DNA of 64,000 nucleotides from Catenulispora yoronensis (lineage in GTDB: Bacteria > Actinomycetota > Actinomycetes > Streptomycetales > Catenulisporaceae): positions 1 through 64,000 of the forward strand of contig NZ_BAAAQN010000052.1 of the NCBI RefSeq assembly GCF_039531695.1, given 5' to 3'. Below are positions 51,920 to 60,225 of this stretch, one piece after another. A program made the position numbers and the translations under genes. The number at the start of each line of letters is the position of its first letter. Position 1 is the first letter of the stretch. Below the pieces are notes generated by a model that saw only the letters and a program-made list of their open reading frames with translations, ran no database searches and had not been told where the DNA came from.

Positions 51920-53680
51920 TCACCACCCCACCGCGATCAGCAGATACTGCGGGTTCGCGTGCGAGATGTACGAGGACTGACCGTCCACGTCGTCGTACGG
52001 GAAGCCGTACGCCAGGCCGTTGATGGCGTTGTCGTGCCAGAACTTGGCGTAGTAGTTGGCCGGCGCTGCCAGGTAGTACTGGCTGGGGTCGGCCTGCTGG
52101 CTGCTGGTCAGGCCCGCCACGTGGCGGTTCAGGGCCGCGCACATGGTGGGGTTGCCGCCCATGGAGCCCGCGCAGCCGAAGATGTACTGCGTGGTCTCGT
52201 TGACGCCGACGGAGTTGGCGTAGCTGGTGAAGTAGTTGGCGTTGACGCCGCCGGGCTGGAAGCTCGGGTCGCTGCCGGGGGCGATGATGCGGTAGGGGGC
52301 CTGGGTCTGGGCCAGGACCTTGAATTGCTGCGGGACCGCGTTGATGAAGCGCTGGAAGGTGGTCGCGCGGTCCTCGGCGAAGACCGACTGGTTCTCGCCG
52401 ACCTGGACGTCGTAGCCGTCGTGGGTGTGCAGCCGCATGGCGATCTTCAGGCCGAAGGCGTCGACGCGGGTGGTGTTGCCGTTGAACTGGTTGGCGCCGA
52501 TGGTGAACTCGATGAAGTCGTAGTAGGCGCTGGTCGGGGAGCCCAGGTAGAAGTACATGCGGCCGGAGCTGTTGACCGGCATGTCGAAGTAGGGCTGGTC
52601 GGCGATGGAGTGGGTCTGGCCGTTGAAGCTCCAGTACACCTGGCTGTCCGGGTACTTGCCGTTGGTGCGGTTCAGGATCTTCAGCATCATGACGTTCTGG
52701 GCGGCCGGGATCGAGCTGGTGTCGCCCCAGAAGACGTCCGGCGGCGGCGGGGGCGTGGAGCCGGCGGTCAGGACCGCGAACTCCCACAGGGAGTAGCCGT
52801 AGGCGGTCGCGCGCTGGGTGCCGTACACGCGGACGTAGCGGCCGGTGCCGGTCAGGGTCAGGTTCTCGACTCCCCCGGCGCCGGTGGTCGTGGAGTAGAC
52901 CGTGGTCCAGGTGGTGCCGTCGTTCGAGGTCTGGATCTGGTAGGCCTTGGCGTAGGCGGCCTCCCAGTTCAGCTGGACGCCGCAGATCGCCTGCGAGGTG
53001 CCCAGGTCGACCTGGAGCCACTGCGGGTCGGCGAACAGCGAGGACCAGCGGGTGGCGGTGTTGCCGTCGACCGCGTTGGAGGCGCCGAGCGTGGCGTTCT
53101 CGGCCGAGGACGCGGTGGCGGGCTTGTTCAGGGCGGCGTTGTTGGCGCAGGTGCCGGTGCTACCACCCGAGGTGCCGTAGACCTGGAACTCGAACAGGGA
53201 GTAGCCGTAGGCGGTGTTCCTGGCCGTCCCGTACATCCGGACGTAGCGGCCCGTGCCCGAGACGTTCAGGGTCTGCGTGCCGCCGGGACCGGTCGTCGTG
53301 GAGTAGACGGACGTCCAGGTCGCGCCGTCGGCCGAGGTCTGGATCTGGAACGCCTTGGCCGAGGCGGCCTCCCAATTCAGCACCACCTGCGTGATGGTCG
53401 CCGAGGCGCCCAGGTCGACCTGGAGCCACTGCGGGTCGGCGAACGCCGAGGACCACCGGGTCCCGGTGTTGCCGTCCACGGCGTTGCTCGCCGGGAAGGT
53501 GGCGTTCTCCACGGAGGACGCCGTGGCGGTCTTGCCCTGGGAGAGCAGAACGCTGGTGGCCGCGTTGGCCCGCGGTGCGCGCAGCGGGCCGGCGGCGAGC
53601 AGACTGGCCAGCAGGGCCACCAGCATCGCCACAACCCGGACGCGCGTGAATCTGACTCTTCGTCTTGTCATGACGGTCAT
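51920..53680 (-). CDS. Secreted GH64 beta-1,3-glucanase with two discoidin (F5/8C) modules
   Basis: 586 residues from the ATG at 53680, preceded by AGGAAGGGA; a second in-frame ATG is three codons on. Signal peptide to about 41 (VVAMLVALLASLLAAGPLRA). F5/8C modules at about 42-170 and 177-305 (TASSVENATFPASNAVDGN; WSSAFADPQWLQVDLG; RYVRMYGTARNTAYGYSLFEF), then a PPPPP linker and a GH64 catalytic domain at about 318-586 beginning FWGDTSSIPAAQNVMMLKI. GH64 enzymes release laminaripentaose from beta-1,3-glucan. Last gene of the three-gene glucanase operon, 13 bp after the GH3 gene. Confidence 0.88.
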   Translation of the reverse strand: MTVMTRRRVRFTRVRVVAMLVALLASLLAAGPLRAPRANAATSVLLSQGKTATASSVENATFPASNAVDGNTGTRWSSAFADPQWLQVDLGASATITQVVLNWEAASAKAFQIQTSADGATWTSVYSTTTGPGGTQTLNVSGTGRYVRMYGTARNTAYGYSLFEFQVYGTSGGSTGTCANNAALNKPATASSAENATLGASNAVDGNTATRWSSLFADPQWLQVDLGTSQAICGVQLNWEAAYAKAYQIQTSNDGTTWTTVYSTTTGAGGVENLTLTGTGRYVRVYGTQRATAYGYSLWEFAVLTAGSTPPPPPDVFWGDTSSIPAAQNVMMLKILNRTNGKYPDSQVYWSFNGQTHSIADQPYFDMPVNSSGRMYFYLGSPTSAYYDFIEFTIGANQFNGNTTRVDAFGLKIAMRLHTHDGYDVQVGENQSVFAEDRATTFQRFINAVPQQFKVLAQTQAPYRIIAPGSDPSFQPGGVNANYFTSYANSVGVNETTQYIFGCAGSMGGNPTMCAALNRHVAGLTSSQQADPSQYYLAAPANYYAKFWHDNAINGLAYGFPYDDVDGQSSYISHANPQYLLIAVGW

Positions 53681-53693
53681 AAGCCGTCCCTTC

Positions 53694-56600
53694 CTATTGC
53701 CAGCCCTGGAGGCCGGCGCCGTAGGGATAGAGCGGATTCCCGTAGTTCGTCGGCACGGTCTGCCCGGCCGCGATGTGCGCCCGGATGTCGGCGACCTCGG
53801 CGGCCGTCGCACCCAGGTCGTACGGCAGGTCCCAGTGCTCGGCCGCGGCGGCCTGGGTGTCCCCGCCGCCGGCCGTCAGGACCTGGTCCAGGGAGCGCGG
53901 CAGCTGCCAGGGCAGCTTCCCGCTCGGTGTGTAGTCCCCGAACAGCAGGCTGGCCGCCGCCGGGCCCATCTCCTCGCCGCCGCGGTAGGTGACCACGATC
54001 GCGTCGGCGATACCGCTCCAGTCGCTGATCACGTAGGGCCTGGGCAGCACCAGCAGGACCACCACCGGGATGCCCTGGTTGTGGAAGTTCTGGATCAGCG
54101 AGACCTCGTCGGGCGGCAGATAGGGCTGGGTGTTCGGCCAGGCGGTGGCGTGCGTGTAAGAGGGTTCGCCCACGGCGACCACCGCCAGCTTGGGACTGGG
54201 CCCGGTGTCCTGGTACACGTTCACCCCCGATTTGGCCGCCCTGGCCTTGATGGCGTCCAGGAAGTCCAGCGAGCCGTACTCGGGATGGAAGTAGCTGGTC
54301 CAGACGCAGCAGGAGTTGCCGTCGGTGGCCCGCGGACCGGTGACGACGATGTTGTCGCCGGCGTTGAGCTTCACCGGCAGCACGCCGTCGTTCTTCAGCA
54401 GCGTCATCGACTCCCGCGACGCCTGGTTCGCCAGCGCCGTGTACGAGGGCTGATGGAACCGGTAGGGGCCGTTGACCGAGTCGCCGTAGGGCGTGTCGAA
54501 CAGCCCCATCTTGAACTTCACGGTCAGGATCTTGCGGACCGCGTCGTCGATCCGGCTGGCCGGCACGCTCGCGATGAAGCTGTCCATCGAGAAGCCGGCC
54601 GCGCCCGGGTCGGCGCCGCCCATCACGTCGGCCCCGGCGTTCGCCGCGCTGACCCACGCGCCCGACGGCAGCCAGTCGGTGGTGACGACGTTCCCGTAGC
54701 CGAGGTTCTGGCGCAGGTAGTTGATGATCGGCGCGCTGTTGCCCGCCCCGGTCCCGGTCGGGTCCAGGAAGGTGGCGCCCGCGTAGCCGGTCATGATCTG
54801 CCCGGTCCCGGCGTCCAGCGCCGCGTACCACGGGATCATGTGGTACTTGATCGTCGTCCCGTCGTACACGATCCCGGCCTCGCCGCCGGCGCCCTCGCCC
54901 GGCCAGTGCTTCACCGTGACCAGCACCGAGGACGGGTTGAGCTCCGGACCGCCCTGCAGCCCGGTGACCAGCGCGCGCACCTGGGCGGCCGCGACGTCGG
55001 CGTTCTCCCCGTTGCCCTCCTGGATCCGGGGGTAGATCACCTTGGTCCCGACCTCGGCCAGCGGGCCGAGCGTGCCGCGCGCCCCGACGCCGAGTTCCTC
55101 GCGCCGCTGCATGTCGCCGAGCTTGTTGTCCAGGGCGTAGTCGCGGCCCGCCGCGAGCGCGCTCTGGTTCGGGTACGTGGTCTGATACCCGGTGATCGTG
55201 TCGCCCGCCGCGATGAACGGGATGCCCAGCCGGGTCTTGGACGCCGCGATCTGCATGGTGCTCAGGTCCGACGGCGAGGCCGGCCCGAACAGCCACCCGG
55301 ACAGCGGGTAGACCTGGGCGTTGTAGAACATCTGGTAGGCCTTCTCCTGCGAAGTCATCCGCGAGAGCAGGTCGTTGACCCGGACGGTGACCGTGTTGTG
55401 CCAGTCCTCGTACGGCTCGATGGCGCCGTCCTTGTTCAGGTCCCGCGCGCCGTTGATGATCGACACGCCGTCGGCCGCGGCCTGGACGTTCGGCAGGTAC
55501 AGGCTGAACGTGTTGATCGCGGACGTCGTGGAGGCTCCGGACGCGGGCACCGCCGTGACGTACCACTTGTAGGTCCAGCGGTCGCCGATGTCCCAGGTCG
55601 GCGTGTAGCTCGTGCCGATCGTCTCGGCGACCTTCGTGTAGACGTCGAGCATGCTGCCCGACTGGGTGTAGTCGTAGTCGTTGCGGGTGACGTTCAGCCA
55701 CAGCTGGTAGCGGCTGGTCCCGCCGACCGCCGCCCACGAGAACGTGGGCCGCCGCGTGGACGTCACGAAGGCGTTGTTGCCCGGCGCGGTCAGCGCGAAC
55801 TGGCCCGTGGTCGCCGGTGCCCGGGTGGGACCGGACAGCAGCGGCGGGTTGTTCGCGGCGGTGTTCACCGAGCCGTGGACCTCGAACTCCCACAGCGAGT
55901 ATCCGTACCCGGTGGCGCGCGCGGTGCCGTTGAAGCGGACGTAGCGGCCGGAGCCGGAGACGTTCAGCGTCTCGACGCCGCCCTTGCCGGCGGTGGTGCT
56001 GTAGATGGTGGTCCAGGTGGCCTGGTCGTTGGAGGTCTGGATCTGGTAGGCGGTGGCATAGGCGTTCTCCCAGTTCAGCACGACGCAGGAGATCGTGCCA
56101 GCCCCGCCGAGGTCGACCTGGAGCCACTGCGGGTCGCTGTACTGGCTCTCCCACCGCGTCGTCGAACGCTGATCCAGCGCGGCGGCCGGAGCGTTGGCGC
56201 CGTTGTACGAAGAGGCTTTCACTTGCTGGAAGGCGCCGATGTTCGGGTCGGCGCAGCTTCCGCCGCCTCCGCCGCCGGTGCCCGTGCCGTAGACGGCGAA
56301 CTCGAACAGCGAGTAGCCGTATCCGGTGTTGCGGGCGGTGCCGTACATGCGGATGTACCGGCCCGAGCCGGAGACGGCGAGCGTCTCCGTTCCGCCGGGA
56401 CCGGTGGTGGTGGAGTAGACGCCGGTCCAGGTGGCGCCGTCGGCCGAGGTCTGGATCTGGTAGGCCTTGGCGGAGGCGGTCTCCCAGGTCAGCACGACCT
56501 GGCAGATCGACTGGGTGCTGCCCAGGTCGATCTGGATCCACTGCGGATCGGAGAACTGCGAGGACCAGCGGGTCGTGGTGGTGTTGCCGTCCACGGCGGA

Positions 56601-56798
56601 CGACGCCGGCCAGGCCGCGCTCTCCACCGACGAGGCGGTGGCGGTCTTGTTCAGCGCGAGGTTGGTCGTCCCGCACGCCGCCGCGCGGGCCCGGGTCCCA
56701 GCCCCGAGGTTGAGGCTCAGAACCCCGGCGACCAGTGTGAGGACCATCAGCAGGGTGAGATGGGGCCGCCGCCGGAGCGGCAGCCTGGTATCGGACAT
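53694..56798 (-). CDS. Secreted GH3 beta-glucosidase-type enzyme with two F5/8C modules
   Basis: 1034 residues. Signal peptide about 1-40. Two F5/8C modules (about 41-170 and 178-305), a fibronectin-III-like domain (about 315-425, PTFSWAAVGGTSRYQLWLNV) and a GH3 catalytic part (about 435-1030). The nucleophile is Asp708 in VVTTDWLPSG; the upstream KHWPGEG and LGVGARGTLGPLAEVGTKV regions fit GH3. The C-terminal sandwich domain includes VVVLLVLPRPYVISDW and KLPWQLPRS. It would clip glucose or short oligomers from beta-1,3-glucan fragments outside the cell. A hairpin stands before its start. Confidence 0.9.
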   Translation of the reverse strand: MSDTRLPLRRRPHLTLLMVLTLVAGVLSLNLGAGTRARAAACGTTNLALNKTATASSVESAAWPASSAVDGNTTTTRWSSQFSDPQWIQIDLGSTQSICQVVLTWETASAKAYQIQTSADGATWTGVYSTTTGPGGTETLAVSGSGRYIRMYGTARNTGYGYSLFEFAVYGTGTGGGGGGSCADPNIGAFQQVKASSYNGANAPAAALDQRSTTRWESQYSDPQWLQVDLGGAGTISCVVLNWENAYATAYQIQTSNDQATWTTIYSTTAGKGGVETLNVSGSGRYVRFNGTARATGYGYSLWEFEVHGSVNTAANNPPLLSGPTRAPATTGQFALTAPGNNAFVTSTRRPTFSWAAVGGTSRYQLWLNVTRNDYDYTQSGSMLDVYTKVAETIGTSYTPTWDIGDRWTYKWYVTAVPASGASTTSAINTFSLYLPNVQAAADGVSIINGARDLNKDGAIEPYEDWHNTVTVRVNDLLSRMTSQEKAYQMFYNAQVYPLSGWLFGPASPSDLSTMQIAASKTRLGIPFIAAGDTITGYQTTYPNQSALAAGRDYALDNKLGDMQRREELGVGARGTLGPLAEVGTKVIYPRIQEGNGENADVAAAQVRALVTGLQGGPELNPSSVLVTVKHWPGEGAGGEAGIVYDGTTIKYHMIPWYAALDAGTGQIMTGYAGATFLDPTGTGAGNSAPIINYLRQNLGYGNVVTTDWLPSGAWVSAANAGADVMGGADPGAAGFSMDSFIASVPASRIDDAVRKILTVKFKMGLFDTPYGDSVNGPYRFHQPSYTALANQASRESMTLLKNDGVLPVKLNAGDNIVVTGPRATDGNSCCVWTSYFHPEYGSLDFLDAIKARAAKSGVNVYQDTGPSPKLAVVAVGEPSYTHATAWPNTQPYLPPDEVSLIQNFHNQGIPVVVLLVLPRPYVISDWSGIADAIVVTYRGGEEMGPAAASLLFGDYTPSGKLPWQLPRSLDQVLTAGGGDTQAAAAEHWDLPYDLGATAAEVADIRAHIAAGQTVPTNYGNPLYPYGAGLQGWQ

Positions 56799-56829
56799 CG
56801 GACTCTCCTAGGCGAGGAGTGGAGCCGGG

Positions 56830-56865
56830 CCGTCCGGGCCTGGTCGGCAAACCAGGCCCGGACGG
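56830..56865 (-). terminator. Hairpin between GH16 and GH3 genes
   Basis: ccgtccgggcctggt (56830-56844) and accaggcccggacgg (56851-56865) make a perfect 15-bp stem with a 6-nt loop in the 96-bp gap between the first and second genes of the operon. It may partly terminate transcription, giving more GH16 than GH3, or stabilise the GH16 message. Confidence 0.7.
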
Positions 56866-56894
56866 GTGGTCGGGCAGGTCAGGCCTGCCGTGGG

Positions 56895-59882
56895 TCAGGC
56901 GTAGACGCCGAACTCGTACAGCGAGTAGCCGAACGTGGTCCCCCGTGCGGTGCCGTACATCCGGACGTAGCGGCCGGTGCCGTTGACGTCGATGGTGTCG
57001 ACGCCGCCGGCCCCGGTCGTGGTGCTGTAGACCGTGGTCCAGTTGGTGCCGTCATTGGAGGTCTGGATCTGGTAGGCCTGGCCGTAGGCCGCCTCCCAGC
57101 CCAGCTGCACGTGCTTGAAGGCGGTCGGCGTGCCGAGGTCGACCTGGATCCACTGCGGGTCGCTCCAGTCGCTGGCCCACCGCGTGCTCCAGTTCCCGTC
57201 GGTGACGTTGCCCGGCACGAAGGTCTGGCCGTTGGCCGCGGGCTGGAACGAGGAGGCGGTGACCGCCTTGTTCAAGGCCACGTTCGTGCCGTTGACCGGC
57301 GGAGCGACCACCTTGAACGACACCGACTGGATGCCGACGCCGCCGTGCTGGTCGTAGACGTACACGTAGATCTTCCAGACGCCCAGCGTCTTGGGCGCGG
57401 TGACGGTGAAGGCGCCCGGAGCGGTCTGCGTGTAGCTGGACGGGGATTGCAGAGCCGTGGCGCTGTTCACGTACTTGCTGGTCAGCGCCAGGTTGTAGCG
57501 CAGGGTGTCGCCGGTCGGGTTGGTCGAGGCGACGTTCACCGTGAACTGGCCGCCGGCCGGCACGCTCGCCGTGTTCGACAGCGTCATCGAGGTGATCGCC
57601 GGCGGGGTGTTGCTCTGCGCCTGCCCGGTGAAGGCCTGCTTCACCGAGTAGTACGACAGCCGCCGCCAGCCGCCGGTGAGCAGGTTGAACCAGACGCCGC
57701 CGAAGTCGTTCTCCACGCCGTAGTTGAACAGCGTCCCGCCGAAGGACACCCCGGGGTGCCCGGCGATGCAGTTCCACGCCGAGGTGTAGCCGTCGCGCTG
57801 CTGCTGGTCGGTGGGCTCGGTCGGGACGCCGTTGGCGTCGTTCGGCACTTCCCACTCGCCGGCGTCGCCGGACTCGGTGACGATGTACGGCTTGGTGTAG
57901 CCGCCGTTGATCCAGTCCTGCTTGACGTTGCAGACCGAGTTGTAGGAGTTGACCGCGAGCAGGTCCAGGCTCGGCGTGTACTGCTTGTAGTACGGCCAGG
58001 CGCCGGTCCAGGCGTCGGTCGAGGTGACCGGGTGGTTCGGGTCGATCGCGTGGATGGCCTCGGCGATCTGCTCGACGTACTGCGCGTAGGCGATCCGCTG
58101 CTGCTCGATCGCGGCGCCGGTGTAGTGGTCCTGCGTGGTGAGGATGACCTCGTTGCCGACGTCCCACATCAGGGTGCCGGGATGGTCCTTGTACTGGGTG
58201 ACGAACTGCTTGATGGTGTTCAGGGTGTTCGTCTTGTACGCCGTGTCGTTGACGTAGTCGGCGCCCTGGTTCAGCCAGAAGCCGTTGATCACCTTCAGGC
58301 CGCGCGCGGCGGCCGCGTCCAGCAGCGGCTGCGAGCTGGCATCGGTCCCCCAAGTGCGGATGGTGTTGACGCCCATCGAGGCCGCGTCGGCGAGGTAGCC
58401 GTCGCCGGCCGCGTTGCCCGGGCCCCAGGTGACGCCCTTGACCTGGTACGGCGCGCCGTTGACCTTGAGCTGCCAGTTGCCCTGGCTGCCCGTCACCTTC
58501 ACCACGTTGGCCCCGGTGGCCGGAGCCGGCGGGTTCAGCGGGGCCGGGACGGCGCCGTTCGAGGTGTAGACCGACACCGGGCCGACGCTGAGCGTGCCGC
58601 CGGAGGTGGTGGCGGAGGTCGGCGAGGTGCAGCCGCAGTCGGCGTTCGGCCACGAGCCGCCGACCGCCAGGTCCAGGATCAGGAAGAAGCCGTGGTCCAC
58701 GGCGTTCTGCCAGGTGGTGACGCCGACCTGGGACTCGCTGACCGACCAGGTGAGCTGGTCGTCGATGGAGAAGCGGATCTGCTCGTCGGACTGGGTCCGG
58801 TCGATGATCTGGGAGTAGGTGTGGTACCCGGTCAGACAGCCGGAGCAGGTGCGCAGACCGCTGCCGCGGCCGCTGTACTCGTTGCAGGGACCGTTCGGGG
58901 CGACGCCGCAGTGCAGGCCCGAGGAGCTGGTCTCGTGGCCGTTGACGTTCTCCATGATGTCGGACTCGCCGATCGCGGGCCAGGTGCCGGCACCGGTCCG
59001 GGAGGCGCTGCCCAGGGCCCAGAACGCGGGCCAGTACCCGGCCGGGTTCGGCACGTTGGGCTGCTTGATGGTCGCGGTGACCTTCAGCATGCCGCCGGCC
59101 GGCGCGGCGAAGTCAGAACGCTGCGTCTCGATGCGGCCGGAGGTCCAGTTGCCGGCGCCGTCCCGGAGCGCGGTGATGCCCAGGTGGCCGTTGCCGTCCA
59201 CGGAAACGTTTGCGGTCGACGACGACGCCGCCTCGACCTCACCGGTGCCCCAGTTGGCCGGGCCGCCCGGGGAGTTGTGGCCGGTGTCCTCGATCCAGTT
59301 CGCGGACGAGGGCGCGGTGCCGGCCGCCCCGCCGAAGGCGTCCTGCCAGACCAGGTTCCAGGTCGGGGGCGGCGGAGTGTTGCCGCCGCCGTAGACGGCG
59401 AACTCCCACAGCGAGTAGCCGTAGCCGGTGTTGCGGGCGGTGCCGTACATCCGGATGTACCGGCCGGAGCCGGAAACGTTCAGCGTCTCGGTCCCGCCGG
59501 GACCCGTGCTGGTCGAATAGACGCTGGTCCAGCTGGCGGCGTCGTTCGAGGTCTGGATCTGGTACGCCTTGCCGGACGCGGTCTCCCAGTTCAGCACGAC
59601 CTGGCAGATCGACTGGGTACTGCCCAGGTCGATCTGCACCCACTGCGGGTCCGCGAACTGCGACGACCAACGGGTACCGGTGCTGCCGTCGACCGCGGCC
59701 GACGCCGGGAAGGCGGCACCCTCGGTCGACGACGCGGTCGCCGGCCGGTTCAAGGCCAGGTTGGTGGTGCCGCAGGCAGCCGCGTGAGCACGCGACGACA
59801 CAGCGGGCACCAGTAACCCGGCCAGCACTACGACCAGAACGTTGAACAAAGCCGTAGCTCTGCGACGGCTGATGGAACTCAT
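56895..59882 (-). CDS. Secreted two-catalytic-domain beta-glucanase: F5/8C, GH16, clan-A (GH2-like) barrel, Ig-like, F5/8C
   Basis: 995 residues from the ATG at 59882, preceded by AGGAGA. Signal peptide to about 34. F5/8C at about 36-165; GH16 at about 175-425 with the ExDxxE motif GESDIMEN (Glu306, Asp308, Glu311); a TIM-barrel hydrolase at about 445-775 with acid/base Glu578 in DVGNEV and nucleophile Glu670 in VTESGDAGEW; an Ig-like domain at about 785-870; and a final F5/8C to the end. GH16 enzymes cut internal beta-1,3(4) bonds; the barrel resembles GH2/GH5/glucanosyltransferase-like enzymes and may cleave or transfer the products. First gene of the operon. Confidence 0.85.
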   Translation of the reverse strand: MSSISRRRATALFNVLVVVLAGLLVPAVSSRAHAAACGTTNLALNRPATASSTEGAAFPASAAVDGSTGTRWSSQFADPQWVQIDLGSTQSICQVVLNWETASGKAYQIQTSNDAASWTSVYSTSTGPGGTETLNVSGSGRYIRMYGTARNTGYGYSLWEFAVYGGGNTPPPPTWNLVWQDAFGGAAGTAPSSANWIEDTGHNSPGGPANWGTGEVEAASSSTANVSVDGNGHLGITALRDGAGNWTSGRIETQRSDFAAPAGGMLKVTATIKQPNVPNPAGYWPAFWALGSASRTGAGTWPAIGESDIMENVNGHETSSSGLHCGVAPNGPCNEYSGRGSGLRTCSGCLTGYHTYSQIIDRTQSDEQIRFSIDDQLTWSVSESQVGVTTWQNAVDHGFFLILDLAVGGSWPNADCGCTSPTSATTSGGTLSVGPVSVYTSNGAVPAPLNPPAPATGANVVKVTGSQGNWQLKVNGAPYQVKGVTWGPGNAAGDGYLADAASMGVNTIRTWGTDASSQPLLDAAAARGLKVINGFWLNQGADYVNDTAYKTNTLNTIKQFVTQYKDHPGTLMWDVGNEVILTTQDHYTGAAIEQQRIAYAQYVEQIAEAIHAIDPNHPVTSTDAWTGAWPYYKQYTPSLDLLAVNSYNSVCNVKQDWINGGYTKPYIVTESGDAGEWEVPNDANGVPTEPTDQQQRDGYTSAWNCIAGHPGVSFGGTLFNYGVENDFGGVWFNLLTGGWRRLSYYSVKQAFTGQAQSNTPPAITSMTLSNTASVPAGGQFTVNVASTNPTGDTLRYNLALTSKYVNSATALQSPSSYTQTAPGAFTVTAPKTLGVWKIYVYVYDQHGGVGIQSVSFKVVAPPVNGTNVALNKAVTASSFQPAANGQTFVPGNVTDGNWSTRWASDWSDPQWIQVDLGTPTAFKHVQLGWEAAYGQAYQIQTSNDGTNWTTVYSTTTGAGGVDTIDVNGTGRYVRMYGTARGTTFGYSLYEFGVYA

Positions 59883-59935
59883 GGCTCTCCTATACGAGAC
59901 GCGAACAGTTGGTAACCCCGACGTGTCCGTGCGTT

Positions 59936-59947
59936 GAGAGCGCTCTC
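59936..59947. promoter_or_regulatory. LacI-type operator GAGAGCGCTCTC
   Basis: A perfect 12-bp palindrome with the AGCGCT core typical of LacI-family (CebR-like) operators, 54 bp upstream of the GH16 start. A second, imperfect site with the same core (gaagcgctctcc, 60176-60187) precedes the GH55-like gene by about 40 bp. Sugar-responsive repression of both sides is likely; the regulator is not in the window. Confidence 0.7.
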
Positions 59948-59988
59948 CGAGACCCGATGGTCGAACCCCGAGCATGCGGTGTCAAGGG

Positions 59989-60131
59989 GGAACCGGTTCC
60001 GGAACTGGTTCCGGTACCGGTTCCGGAACAACGCAAGGCTCTGACCTGCGTCGATGAAACGGCCCAAAAAAGCCGGCGCTGTCACCCCGAGTTCCGGAAC
60101 CGGTGACGTGACCGGTTTCGGAACCGGTTCC
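59989..60131. promoter_or_regulatory. Array of GGAACCGGTTCC-type 12-bp palindromes
   Basis: ggaaccggttcc at 59989-60000, ggaactggttcc at 60001-60012 and ggtaccggttcc at 60013-60024 are directly abutted; ggaaccggt (60096-60104) and a further full ggaaccggttcc (60120-60131) follow. All stand between the divergent glucanase transcription units. Perfect self-complementary 12-mers placed side by side suggest cooperative binding of a dimeric regulator. Confidence 0.7.
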
Positions 60132-60134
60132 GTA

Positions 60135-60140
60135 TTGACA
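60135..60140 (+). promoter_or_regulatory. Candidate -35 element (TTGACA) of the GH55-like gene
   Basis: A consensus TTGACA 4 bp after the last 12-bp palindrome and about 90 bp before the start codon. The -10 is unclear (caacat or aacatt at the right distance). Its place between the palindrome array and the AGCGCT site would allow dual control. Confidence 0.45.
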
Positions 60141-60225
60141 GTCGGGAACCTAGGCGCAACATTCTCTCGGAAGAGAAGCGCTCTCCGCGCCCGGAGCCAC
60201 CCCCACACTCACCGTAAGGAGAGCC

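Noticed and set aside
53355..59816. A 2153-codon open frame on the plus strand
   Set aside because: It lies antisense to the GH64, GH3 and GH16 genes, which have signal peptides, ribosome sites and catalytic motifs. The long frame is a by-product of high GC at codon position 3; its translation shows only Val/Arg/Gly/Asp-rich sequence with no domain.
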